DNA from: Alphaproteobacteria bacterium
GTDB taxonomy: Bacteria; Pseudomonadota; Alphaproteobacteria; Rhodobacterales; Rhodobacteraceae
Assembly (NCBI GenBank): GCA_024279075.1
Contig: JAJRRX010000278.1
Span: 1 to 15,903 of the forward strand
DNA: 15,903 nucleotides
Direction: 5' to 3'
The notes beneath the pieces are model-generated. The model searched no databases, was not told the DNA's origin, and saw only the letters and a program-made list of their open reading frames with translations. Position 1 is the first letter of the stretch. Each line of letters starts with the position of its first letter. Shown piece after piece: positions 1 to 6,904 of this stretch. A program made the translations under genes and the position numbers.

Positions 1-242
1 AAGGCCTGCATAAGTGGGACGCCTACTCGACCGCCATTTCCGAAATGTTTGCCCATAGCCACAGCAAGGCCGCCCCGTGGCACGTTATCCGCTCGGATGA
101 TAAAAAGCGCGCCCGCCTCGCCGCGATCAAGCTCCTGCTATCGCATTTTGACTATGCCGAGAAAGACGAAACCTCGTTGATGGGCGTAGATGCCGCCATT
201 TGCGGCAGCCCTTCTCTGATGGGCAATGAGGCTGGCCATTGA
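1..242 (+). CDS. ppk2: Polyphosphate kinase 2 (PPK2), C-terminal fragment
   Basis: The reading frame is open from the window edge (first full codon at base 3) to a TGA at 240-242, so only the last 79 residues are present. PPK2 enzymes transfer phosphate between polyphosphate and nucleotides in the cytoplasm. The fragment carries the family's C-terminal signature: WDAYSTAISEMF, then APWHVIRSDDKKRARL, where the Arg/Asp/Lys-rich stretch belongs to the phosphate-handling site of this P-loop-like kinase fold. The Walker motifs lie outside the window, so nucleotide preference (ADP, GDP or AMP) cannot be told. The tail after the conserved block (ICGSPSLMGNEAGH) is short, as usual. The stop overlaps the TTG start of the next gene (TTGA), which suggests one transcript and translational coupling with the TetR regulator. 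Confidence 0.9.
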   Translation, partial: GLHKWDAYSTAISEMFAHSHSKAAPWHVIRSDDKKRARLAAIKLLLSHFDYAEKDETSLMGVDAAICGSPSLMGNEAGH

Positions 243-853
243 ACAAGCGTAAATCTTACCACCATGGCAACCTGCGCCAAGCGCTGGTCGATGCCACGAT
301 TGAGCTGATCACAGAGCGCGGGCCGCAGGGTTTTACGCTAGCAGAGGCCGCGCGGCAGGCAGGCGTTTCTGCCGCCGCGCCTTATCGCCACTTCAAGGGC
401 CGAGACGAGCTTATCGCCGAGGTTGCCCGCCAAGGCTATATCCTGTTTGGTGATCTGTTGGAGCACGCCTATAATGGCGGCAAGCCCACCCCGCTGGCGG
501 CATTTTCCACGGTCGGGCGGGCTTACCTCGCCTTCGCCAAGCGCTACCCCGGCTACTATATTGCTATGTTTGAATCTGGCGTTTCCCTCACTGGTAGCTC
601 TGAGCTGGCACTGGCCTCTGACCGCGCTATGGGCGTAATGACCCAAGCCGCCGAAACCCTAATGGCCCACCTGCCCGCCGCCAAGCGCCCGCCTGCCGTA
701 ATGGTCAGCCACCACATTTGGGCCATGTCCCACGGCGTGGTGGAGCTGTTTGCCCGTGGCACCCCCGGCGGCCGCGCGCCTTATTCCCCCGAAGACCTGC
801 TGGAAAGCGGCACCGGCATTTACCTACGCGGCCTCGGAATTATCTCTGAATAA
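239..853 (+). CDS. TetR/AcrR-family transcriptional regulator with WHG-type C-terminal domain
   Basis: This 204-residue protein is a predicted cytoplasmic dimeric repressor. The N-terminus has the typical YHHGNLRQALVDATIELI helix followed by a helix-turn-helix (about residues 31-55, FTLAEAARQAGVSAAAPYRH). The C-terminal half contains IWAMSHGVVELF (about residues 160-172), matching the WHG ligand-domain motif of one TetR subgroup. The start is TTG at 239; no in-frame ATG lies close upstream, the family N-terminus begins here, and GAGG at 228-231 is a correctly spaced ribosome site. The ligand is unknown. The next gene, and a reverse-strand serine hydrolase 2.5 kb away, share a palindrome at their promoters. 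The natural inference is that this protein binds both, although no such palindrome precedes its own gene, which appears to be read from the ppk2 transcript. Confidence 0.9.
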   Translation: MNKRKSYHHGNLRQALVDATIELITERGPQGFTLAEAARQAGVSAAAPYRHFKGRDELIAEVARQGYILFGDLLEHAYNGGKPTPLAAFSTVGRAYLAFAKRYPGYYIAMFESGVSLTGSSELALASDRAMGVMTQAAETLMAHLPAAKRPPAVMVSHHIWAMSHGVVELFARGTPGGRAPYSPEDLLESGTGIYLRGLGIISE

Positions 854-873
854 AACTTTTTTCACCAAATCAC

Positions 874-901
874 TTGACCTGCGGCAATTTCACCTTATCT
901 A
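874..901 (+). promoter_or_regulatory. Predicted sigma70-type promoter of the DUF2852 gene
   Basis: TTGACC (874-879) is followed after 16 bases by TATCTA (896-901). The -10 directly abuts the palindromic operator that begins at 901, so a bound repressor would block polymerase. This is judged by eye from spacing and consensus only. Confidence 0.5.
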
Positions 902-925
902 TGTAAATGTAATTAACATTAACAT
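901..925. promoter_or_regulatory. Palindromic operator, candidate TetR site 1 (double, overlapping)
   Basis: This 25-base imperfect palindrome is centred at 913. It contains two overlapping 19-base sites offset by 6 bases: ATGTAAATGTAATTAACAT (901-919) and ATGTAATTAACATTAACAT (907-925). Each matches the perfect palindrome upstream of the serine hydrolase (core 3416-3434) at 15 of 19 positions, including ATGT and TTAACAT at the ends. The overlap would allow two dimers side by side, as known for some TetR proteins such as QacR. It lies 16 bases before the DUF2852 start codon and over the promoter. Confidence 0.65.
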
Positions 926-940
926 CAGAAAGGACATCGA

Positions 941-1366
941 ATGAACACCGCGCTAGACATCCTCAAGCAGGCCCGAGACTGGATAGACAGTCATGGCACT
1001 ATGGGATGGGTCGCTACAATGATCCTCGGATTTATCTTCGCTGGCCCCCTTGGGCTCGTGATCCTCTTTTACGCGTTAGGAACCGGACGAATGGGCAAAT
1101 GCAAAAGCCGGCGGCATGGTCGCCACAGATTTCACTCCACAGGCAATACGGCCTTTGATAGCTACAGGGACGAAACCCTGAAGCGGCTGGAAGACGAGCA
1201 AGCCTCCTTCCGCACCTTCATGGAAAACCTGCGCGCCGCCAAAGACAAGGCCGAGTTTGACCAGTTTATGGACAACCGAGAGGCCCGTGGCTTTGATGAG
1301 GCAGAGGACGTACCACCTGCGCCGACCCAACGCTCAGATTTTGGCGCCATGCCAAACCCTGCCTAA
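941..1366 (+). CDS. DUF2852 family inner-membrane protein
   Basis: This 141-residue protein resembles the DUF2852 family of alphaproteobacteria, whose function is unknown. A short N-terminal amphipathic segment leads into one clear transmembrane helix (about residues 20-45, WVATMILGFIFAGPLGLVIL). A basic stretch follows (KCKSRRHGRHRF), then a soluble helical region with the family pattern FDSYRDETLKRLEDEQASF (about 68-86) and AKDKAEFDQFMDNREA. The start is ATG with AGAAAGGA upstream at about 926-933. The tail is rich in Pro and acidic residues. A promoter overlapped by a palindromic operator precedes it, so it is probably under control of the adjacent TetR protein. A hairpin follows the stop. 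Confidence 0.85.
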   Translation: MNTALDILKQARDWIDSHGTMGWVATMILGFIFAGPLGLVILFYALGTGRMGKCKSRRHGRHRFHSTGNTAFDSYRDETLKRLEDEQASFRTFMENLRAAKDKAEFDQFMDNREARGFDEAEDVPPAPTQRSDFGAMPNPA

Positions 1367-1373
1367 AACACCC

Positions 1374-1397
1374 CCGCGTGGCCTTCGGGCCGCGCGG
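1374..1397 (+). terminator. Hairpin with UUCG tetraloop after the DUF2852 gene
   Basis: A 10-base-pair stem, CCGCGTGGCC (1374-1383) with GGCCGCGCGG (1388-1397) including one G-U pair, is closed by a TTCG loop. It starts 7 bases after the DUF2852 stop. Only a weak T-rich tail follows (TTATCCTATT), so termination may be partial, with some read-through into bpt. Confidence 0.55.
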
Positions 1398-1483
1398 TTA
1401 TCCTATTAGGCAAGGCAAAATAAAAACCTTGCCCAATGCGCGCCGCTCTTGTTAGGCTAAAAATCAAACTACGAGACAGAGAT

Positions 1484-2296
1484 ATGCGCCATACCCTTCT
1501 AAAGCACCCGCAGTTTTACGTGACAGCGCCACAGCCCTGCCCTTATTTGGAGGGCAAGCAGGAGCGCAAGCTGTTCACCACGCTTTATGAAGAAGGCGGC
1601 GTGGCGCTGAACAATTCGCTGAGCCACCAAGGCTTCCGCCGCTCGCAAAATGTCATCTACCGCCCCTCCTGTTCGGATTGCACCGCCTGCCAGTCGGCCC
1701 GCGTCAAGGTGCGTGACTTCACCCCAAGCCGCTCACAAAAGCGGGTGCTCAAGCGCAATGCCCACCTAACCCGCAGCCTAAAAACCCCGTGGGCGCGTGA
1801 AAGCCACTACCAGCTTTTTGACCGCTACCTGCATTCTCGCCACGCTGATGGCGGCATGGCCGGTATGGACGAAGCCGAGTTTAGCGCGATGATCGAGGAA
1901 ACCCCGGTGAATACTCGGTTGGTGGAGTATTCGATTTATCATAACGGCGAGAGCATCCCCGTAGCTGTTTGCCTGAGTGATCTGTTGGAAGACGGGTTGT
2001 CGATGGTCTATTCGTTTTTTGAGCCTAGCTTGGCCAAGGACAGCATCGGCACTTATATGATTCTTGATCATATCAAGCTCGCGCAAGAGGCAGGCCTGCC
2101 TTATGTTTACCTCGGCTACTGGGTGCAGGGCAGCCCGAAGATGGACTACAAATCCAAATACCAGCCCTTGGAAACCTTCCGTGATGGGGACTGGCAAGCG
2201 CTGGATATCAACGCCGCGATGCCTTCACACCCCCTCGACAGCCAGCCGATCTCACGCCAAGTGGCCGCCATCCACCTGCCGCAAATCAACGATTAA
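1484..2296 (+). CDS. bpt: Aspartate/glutamate leucyltransferase (bacterial Bpt, N-end rule)
   Basis: Bpt transfers leucine from Leu-tRNA to proteins with N-terminal Asp or Glu, marking them for ClpS/ClpAP degradation in the cytoplasm. The 270-residue product has the whole family signature: CPYLEGKQERKLFT near residue 18, the NNSLSHQGFRRSQN block, YRPSCSDCTACQSARVKV with paired cysteines, RSQKRVLKRN, HADGGMAGMDEAEF, DGLSMVYSFF, and the C-terminal GTYMILDHIKLA and YVYLGYWVQGSPKMDYK. The open frame extends to 1436, but ATG 1484 (MRHTLLKHPQFYV) is the usual family start. The ribosome site is weak (GAGACAGAG just before). The stop TAA overlaps by four bases the stop of the convergent serine hydrolase, leaving no room for a separate terminator. 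Confidence 0.93.
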   Translation: MRHTLLKHPQFYVTAPQPCPYLEGKQERKLFTTLYEEGGVALNNSLSHQGFRRSQNVIYRPSCSDCTACQSARVKVRDFTPSRSQKRVLKRNAHLTRSLKTPWARESHYQLFDRYLHSRHADGGMAGMDEAEFSAMIEETPVNTRLVEYSIYHNGESIPVAVCLSDLLEDGLSMVYSFFEPSLAKDSIGTYMILDHIKLAQEAGLPYVYLGYWVQGSPKMDYKSKYQPLETFRDGDWQALDINAAMPSHPLDSQPISRQVAAIHLPQIND

Positions 2297-3387
2297 CCCG
2301 CGTCCAGCATTTCTTCCAATACCTCCCGCGCCCGCACAGCGCCTTTAAACGAGTTTGACCGTTTGTCCTCGTCATTCATCATCATCCAAAGCCCCGTAGA
2401 CAGGTAAGAATTTCCCGAGAAATTCCGCTCCACCACGGTTATATCCAGCAATGGGTCGATCAACATCAGGTGCCCGCCATAGCCATCTGTGCGCACAACT
2501 TCGCCCCGATTATAAAGCCACCAGATATAACCAAAGGAATCAATCGGGCCGTAATTCAGCGGGCCTTCGGTCAGGTCGCTCAGCGGCGAAATCGAGGCCT
2601 CGATCCAAGCCGCAGGCACCACTTGCACTCCGTTCCACATGCCGCCTTGCGCCACCATCGCGCCAATGCGGGCAGTATCTCGCGCGCTTAGATACATGTT
2701 ATACATTTGGTGCTGTGAGCCATAGGTCGGCATAAACCACGGCACACCCATCACCACGTTATCGGCGGTAAAGTCCTGCATCCCCAAAGGCTTGGCTAGA
2801 AACTCCCCCATGAAATCACCAATCTCATAGCCGGTTTCCTGCACAAAGATCGTCCCCAATGCGTTAGCATCAAAATTGTTGGAGAAGAAATATGTGCCGG
2901 GTTCATGACTATCCCGCACTGGCCGCTCGGTGATCTGGCTATCATGCTCGCCCTCGGCCGGAATATAAATGCCCGAGCGAAACATCAGTAGGTCCTGGAC
3001 GGTTGCGGTTTTTTCCTGCGCCGTCAAAGGCGGGTTTTCGTCAATCCCCAGCTCGCTTAGCGTTTTGTCGAGGTCGATAAGGCCCTGCTCTACTGCGATC
3101 CCGTAAAGCAGGCTCAAAAAGCTTTTGCGCATGGAAGCGGTGTTCATAATTTGGTCCGTCGGGCCGTCCTCGAATATTATCTCCTCCCCGACCAGAATGA
3201 GCCGTGCCCGCACGCGGGCTTTTGCTGTGGGCGCGGGCCACACGGCCTCTATTGCCGCCGTATCAAACGCCCGCTTTGCCAGCGCGCGCCCTGTATTGGG
3301 GTCAGGGTTTGGCACCAGTGGCAGCGCAAAATAGGCTACCGTTGGCGCTAGGGTAAGGAAGGCCAGAGCGAAAAATTTTTTGAACAT
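2293..3387 (-). CDS. Serine hydrolase / beta-lactamase-fold protein, exported or membrane-anchored
   Basis: This 364-residue protein starts with a hydrophobic signal or anchor (MFKKFFALAFLTLAPTVAYF, residues 1-25), so it likely acts in the periplasm. It has the beta-lactamase (class C / esterase) fold: SMRK at 85-88 supplies the SxxK nucleophile and lysine, and YGGH (303-306) stands where the third KTG/HxG motif is expected. The second motif, normally YxN, reads FFSNN (167-171), so the catalytic Tyr seems replaced. This could mean altered chemistry or a non-catalytic protein. The substrate cannot be told. The start at 3387 is chosen over an upstream TTG at 3438 because GAGAGG lies at 3394-3399 and the longer frame would run through the promoter and operator. 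Its promoter carries a perfect palindrome shared with the DUF2852 gene. Confidence 0.85.
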   Translation of the reverse strand: MFKKFFALAFLTLAPTVAYFALPLVPNPDPNTGRALAKRAFDTAAIEAVWPAPTAKARVRARLILVGEEIIFEDGPTDQIMNTASMRKSFLSLLYGIAVEQGLIDLDKTLSELGIDENPPLTAQEKTATVQDLLMFRSGIYIPAEGEHDSQITERPVRDSHEPGTYFFSNNFDANALGTIFVQETGYEIGDFMGEFLAKPLGMQDFTADNVVMGVPWFMPTYGSQHQMYNMYLSARDTARIGAMVAQGGMWNGVQVVPAAWIEASISPLSDLTEGPLNYGPIDSFGYIWWLYNRGEVVRTDGYGGHLMLIDPLLDITVVERNFSGNSYLSTGLWMMMNDEDKRSNSFKGAVRAREVLEEMLDAG

Positions 3388-3412
3388 TGTGCGCCTCTCA
3401 AGTGTTGATATA

Positions 3413-3437
3413 TGTATGTTAATACTATTAACATACA
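3413..3437. promoter_or_regulatory. Perfect palindromic operator, candidate TetR site 2
   Basis: This is a perfect 25-base palindrome around C3425, with TGTATGTTAATA as left arm and TATTAACATACA as right arm. Its 19-base core ATGTTAATACTATTAACAT (3416-3434) matches both overlapping sites upstream of the DUF2852 gene at 15 of 19 positions. It covers the predicted -10 of the serine hydrolase promoter, the usual arrangement for repression. The assignment to the TetR protein at 239-853 is inference from proximity and shared sites. Confidence 0.7.
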
Positions 3438-3457
3438 AAGCGCACAGATTGTGTCAA
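3430..3457 (-). promoter_or_regulatory. Predicted sigma70 promoter of the serine hydrolase gene
   Basis: On the reverse strand a consensus TTGACA (3457-3452) is followed after 16 bases by TATGTT (3435-3430). The -10 lies inside the palindromic operator. Transcription would begin some 35 bases before the ATG at 3387. Confidence 0.6.
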
Positions 3458-3472
3458 GCCCAGCCACAAACT

Positions 3473-3504
3473 AAAAAAGCCACCCGCGCTTTCACGCGGA
3501 TGGC
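3473..3504 (-). terminator. Rho-independent terminator of the TRAP operon
   Basis: Read on the reverse strand, GCCATCCGCG (3504-3495) pairs with CGCGGGTGGC (3488-3479), ten base pairs with one G-U, around a six-base loop, and six T follow. It lies about 22 bases past the dctM stop and just before the serine hydrolase promoter on the same strand, insulating the two units. Confidence 0.88.
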
Positions 3505-3525
3505 CCAATAATTATAAGGTTAGCC

Positions 3526-5910
3526 CTAGCTCCCTAGCAAGTTCGGCACAATCGTTACGATCACTGGGAAGGCCCAGAGGATCGCCAGTGCAGCCACCTG
3601 AATAAGCACAAACGGCACCACGCCACGGTAGATATGGCCAGTGGTTACCGAGGGAGGTGCCACCCCGCGTAGATAAAACAGCGCAAAGCCAAAGGGTGGC
3701 GTTAAGAAGCTGGTTTGTAGGTTGATTGCAATCAGGATCGTCACCCATTTCGGATCATACGACCCACCATAAATCACCGGACCCACGATGGGGATCACGA
3801 TGTAGATGATCTCTAGAAAATCGAGCACAAAGCCGAGGAAAAACAACACGATCATCACGATTAGGAAAACCTTCCACTCATCATCAAAGCTCTTTAGAAA
3901 GTCCTGAATATAGTCCTCGCCGCCAAAGGAGATCAGCACCATATTCAGCATTTGCGAGCCGATCAGGATGGCAAACACCATTGAGGTGACTTTGGCGGTT
4001 TCCCGCACCACAGGCGTAAGCACCGCTGTGCGCAGCAGCGTTAGGCAGGCATAGATCAGCCCAGAAAAAGCTATAAAGTAAGCCCCTTGCGCGACCACAA
4101 TCGCCACCCAATTTTCCCAGCCGACGTTTTCAATGTTGGACCTTAGGTCAAAATTAACGCCGACCAAAAGCATAACCAACAGGGCAAAGCTTGCCTGTAA
4201 AATGAACTTGCCGCTGGCATTTTCATCTTTCAGCTTACGGTAAGCGGCCAGCATTATTGCCCCAGCCGCGCCAAGCGCCGCCGCAGGTGTGGGGTTGGTG
4301 ATGCCGCCAAGAATAGAGCCAAGCACCGCCACGATAAGCACCAACGGCGGGAACACCACGCGTAATAGCTCGTTTTGGCTCAGGCGCTTAGCTGCCGTCA
4401 TCATGCCATATGCGATCATCAGAAATGGCACCGCCAGCTTGAGCCAGGCTCCGCCGGGCCGCGCGCCTGCCTGAATGAAATACACATCAATAAGAATAGC
4501 TGAAAGCACCCCGAGACTGCCAATAATCAGCGGCAGTTTATTGGCCCGAGGGGCCACGCCATATGCAATAGCCAGTGTCAGAGAAACCAGCGTTAAAATA
4601 ACCGCAAGGCCGGTTCCGAGCGGCGCAGCGTCGGTGATTTTGGCAGATACCAATTCTGCGACTTCTTCAGGCGTTCGGTCAGCGGTTACGGCCCCACCCG
4701 TGGCAGCCTTAACCGCGTCCATTTCGGCGCGCATAGTGACGGAGCGGTCCCACATATCCTGCCCGTGTTTCTCTATCATCGCCACTTGGCATTGATCAGA
4801 AACATTGGTGCGCAACTCGGGCTGCTCGCCCAGCTCAACAGAAGAGGATACAAACGTGCTTTGGCTGCCGGAAAAGTTCACAACATTCATGCCAATAGCA
4901 ACGCCAATTATTAAAATTGGTGCAAACAGGAACCATGTGAGGCTATGCCGCCCGCCTTCGCCGTGACCCGAAGCAGATTCTGTTGCGGGCATCGGCGGTG
5001 CGTGCTGGGGTCTAAACATGGCATATACAAAAGCATATAGCCCATAAAGGAAGGCAAGGAAAATACCCGGCAAGAGTGCGGCCTTAAACAACACACCCGT
5101 AGACAGCGCCGCTGGTTGGCCCAAATAGGTCAGCGCATCTCGACAGCCGAGCGTTAAAGCGCGTTCTTCTTGCGCCGCCGCGTAAAGGTCGCCTGCGAGT
5201 GAGCCAAGCAGCACAATCACAATGGATGGCGGAATGATTTGCCCCAAGGTGCCGGAGGCGGCAATGACCCCCGTAGCAAGCTCTGGCGAGTAGCCATTTC
5301 GCAGCATGGTGGGCAGGGAGAGCAGGCCCATGGTAACCACAGTCGCGCCTACAATACCTGTTGAAGCCGCCAAGAAAGCGCCCACAATCACCACCGAAAC
5401 CGCCAAGCCACCGGGCAGCGGGCCAAACACCCGCGCCATGGAGGTCAGCAAATCTTCGGCGATTTTGGAGCGTTCAAGCGTCACGCCCATTAGGACAAAC
5501 ATCAGCACGGCCAGTAGGGTTTCAATGCTTTGCCCAGCAAACACCCGCTCGTTCATCCGGTTAACAACCAGCGAAATTTTGGTGTGAAGCGCGGTTTCCC
5601 ACCCTGTTGCATAAGGCTGCCTGATCTCGAAGAGTGGTCCGTCTGTCACTGGCAAATCGGGGTATCGGAAGAGCGAAATCGCGTCTCGCGGCACCCCGTC
5701 GGCGATCAGCCCCAAATAGGCATCTGAGCGCACATCAACGGCCGCATGTATAAGGTATCCCGATTGATCCAGAACCGCGAGGATACCAAAAGCCAGCGTG
5801 CCAGCGCCGCCAATGGCAAAGGCCACCGGAAAGCCTGACATGATGCCAATGAAGAGGCACGAAAATGTAATGATAAGGCCGAGTTCTACCCCGTCTAAAC
5901 CTAAAAGCAT
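3526..5910 (-). CDS. dctM: TRAP transporter large permease (DctM), long form with inserted segments
   Basis: DctM is the ion-coupled transport channel of TRAP uptake systems in the inner membrane. This 794-residue protein is far longer than the usual 420-450. Core parts are recognisable: the N-terminal helix with SGFPVAFAIGGAG (about 25-37), ASTGIVGATVVTMG with GVIAASGTLGQIIPPS (about 182-229), and GSILGGITNPTPAAALGAAG (531-550), the counterpart of the family's GGIFTPTEAAA motif, followed by several helices to the C-terminus. Extra material lies at about 50-125 and 240-275, and above all at about 300-515, where a hydrophilic, charged region (roughly 345-430) is flanked by added hydrophobic segments. 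Long DctM forms are known, so this is probably a subfamily trait. It begins 12 bases after dctQ with AGGGGCAGGGAC upstream, and is the last gene of the operon. Confidence 0.9.
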   Translation of the reverse strand: MLLGLDGVELGLIITFSCLFIGIMSGFPVAFAIGGAGTLAFGILAVLDQSGYLIHAAVDVRSDAYLGLIADGVPRDAISLFRYPDLPVTDGPLFEIRQPYATGWETALHTKISLVVNRMNERVFAGQSIETLLAVLMFVLMGVTLERSKIAEDLLTSMARVFGPLPGGLAVSVVIVGAFLAASTGIVGATVVTMGLLSLPTMLRNGYSPELATGVIAASGTLGQIIPPSIVIVLLGSLAGDLYAAAQEERALTLGCRDALTYLGQPAALSTGVLFKAALLPGIFLAFLYGLYAFVYAMFRPQHAPPMPATESASGHGEGGRHSLTWFLFAPILIIGVAIGMNVVNFSGSQSTFVSSSVELGEQPELRTNVSDQCQVAMIEKHGQDMWDRSVTMRAEMDAVKAATGGAVTADRTPEEVAELVSAKITDAAPLGTGLAVILTLVSLTLAIAYGVAPRANKLPLIIGSLGVLSAILIDVYFIQAGARPGGAWLKLAVPFLMIAYGMMTAAKRLSQNELLRVVFPPLVLIVAVLGSILGGITNPTPAAALGAAGAIMLAAYRKLKDENASGKFILQASFALLVMLLVGVNFDLRSNIENVGWENWVAIVVAQGAYFIAFSGLIYACLTLLRTAVLTPVVRETAKVTSMVFAILIGSQMLNMVLISFGGEDYIQDFLKSFDDEWKVFLIVMIVLFFLGFVLDFLEIIYIVIPIVGPVIYGGSYDPKWVTILIAINLQTSFLTPPFGFALFYLRGVAPPSVTTGHIYRGVVPFVLIQVAALAILWAFPVIVTIVPNLLGS

Positions 5911-5922
5911 GTCCCTGCCCCT

Positions 5923-6822
5923 TTAATGAATGGCGGCGGCAATTTCTGCCGTTTCGTCGTTAAGTTTATCAAGATCGAGGTTTTTGCCCTCAGACTTTTT
6001 GCCTTCTATGAACTCAAGCAGCGAGCGGTAAAAGAACCCTGCGCCTTGCGCGATCATCATAAAGGCAAAGCTGACCAGCAGCACCTTAAAGAGGAAATAA
6101 GCATTAAACCCATTGGGAGAAAACCCAATAAGCTCGATATTTTCCCTTACATAAGGGGCCTTTCCCATCATCTTTTCAAGCGAGAAAGAAGCCGGAAATT
6201 TGGGGGTTACAAAGCTACGCCACATAAAGAACCAGCCAAACATCCAGATCAGGAACATTGACGGCATGATGAAAAACAGCGAGCCGAACATATCAATGAT
6301 GCGCTTGGCGCGAAAGCCTACGCGGGCATATACAAGGTCCACCCGCACATGGCCGCCTTGCACAAAGGTATAAGCGGCAACGAGCGCCACGATCATGGCG
6401 TTATACAGCTTCAGCTCTTCGCCAAACCAGCTTAGGTCTTTTGTGAAAACCACCCCGAACGGGCCGATGGAAATTTCGGACACGCGGAAAATCCGTTGCA
6501 AAAACACGATCATCACTTGCTGGAGCACCATAAAAAGGCCCGCCCACGCAAAGAAGCGACCAACCGAATTTGAAAACCCTTCGATGATGCGCACAACACC
6601 CCAAAGGAAGGGCCGATAAAGCAGGCCAATTATGGTGATAACCAAAAACAGATCAATAAAGACAAATAGAAATTCTTTCGAGGCCCCATAATAGAGGAAG
6701 CGAATAAGCGATTCTGGGTCATTGACCCAGTTCAGCCAGGCCATCGGATTGGATAAAGCGGTGTAAAGGTTAATAAAACCTTGCAGCAATTGGGTCCCGA
6801 CCCAGCTTAGCGCATCAGCCAT
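5923..6822 (-). CDS. dctQ: TRAP transporter small permease (DctQ)
   Basis: DctQ is the small membrane subunit that works with DctM and the periplasmic binding protein. The product is 299 residues, longer than the usual 160-220. A hydrophobic N-terminal segment (about 50-75, EFLFVFIDLFLVITIIGLLY) precedes a second helix near 90-112. The hallmark GGHVRVDLVY lies near 156-165, followed by FGSLFFIMPSMFLIWMFGWFF and a last helix near 265-285, then a charged cytoplasmic tail (IEGKKSEGKNLDLDKL). The ATG is preceded by AGAGAG. It lies between dctP (82-base gap with a hairpin) and dctM (12-base gap) on the same strand, so the three form one operon. The identity rests mainly on the VRVD motif, helix pattern and position. 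Confidence 0.88.
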   Translation of the reverse strand: MADALSWVGTQLLQGFINLYTALSNPMAWLNWVNDPESLIRFLYYGASKEFLFVFIDLFLVITIIGLLYRPFLWGVVRIIEGFSNSVGRFFAWAGLFMVLQQVMIVFLQRIFRVSEISIGPFGVVFTKDLSWFGEELKLYNAMIVALVAAYTFVQGGHVRVDLVYARVGFRAKRIIDMFGSLFFIMPSMFLIWMFGWFFMWRSFVTPKFPASFSLEKMMGKAPYVRENIELIGFSPNGFNAYFLFKVLLVSFAFMMIAQGAGFFYRSLLEFIEGKKSEGKNLDLDKLNDETAEIAAAIH

Positions 6823-6858
6823 TCTGATCTCTCTTTGAATATATGAAAATTAATAAAA

Positions 6859-6888
6859 ATGCCCCCCGCCAACAAAAGCGGGAGGCAT
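6859..6888 (-). terminator. Intercistronic hairpin between dctP and dctQ
   Basis: On the reverse strand GCCTCCCGC (6886-6878) pairs with GCGGGGGGC (6869-6861) with one G-U pair, extended by two A-T pairs, over an eight-base loop, and an interrupted T-rich run follows (ATTTTTATTAATTTT). Such a structure usually reduces read-through or protects the upstream message, giving more binding protein than permease. It starts about 16 bases past the dctP stop. Confidence 0.7.
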
Positions 6889-6904
6889 AATTTATCTGGT
6901 ATTT

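Noticed and set aside
3388..3438. A longer serine hydrolase beginning at TTG 3438
   Set aside because: The extension would encode the operator and -10 region; ATG 3387 has a good ribosome site and begins a signal peptide.
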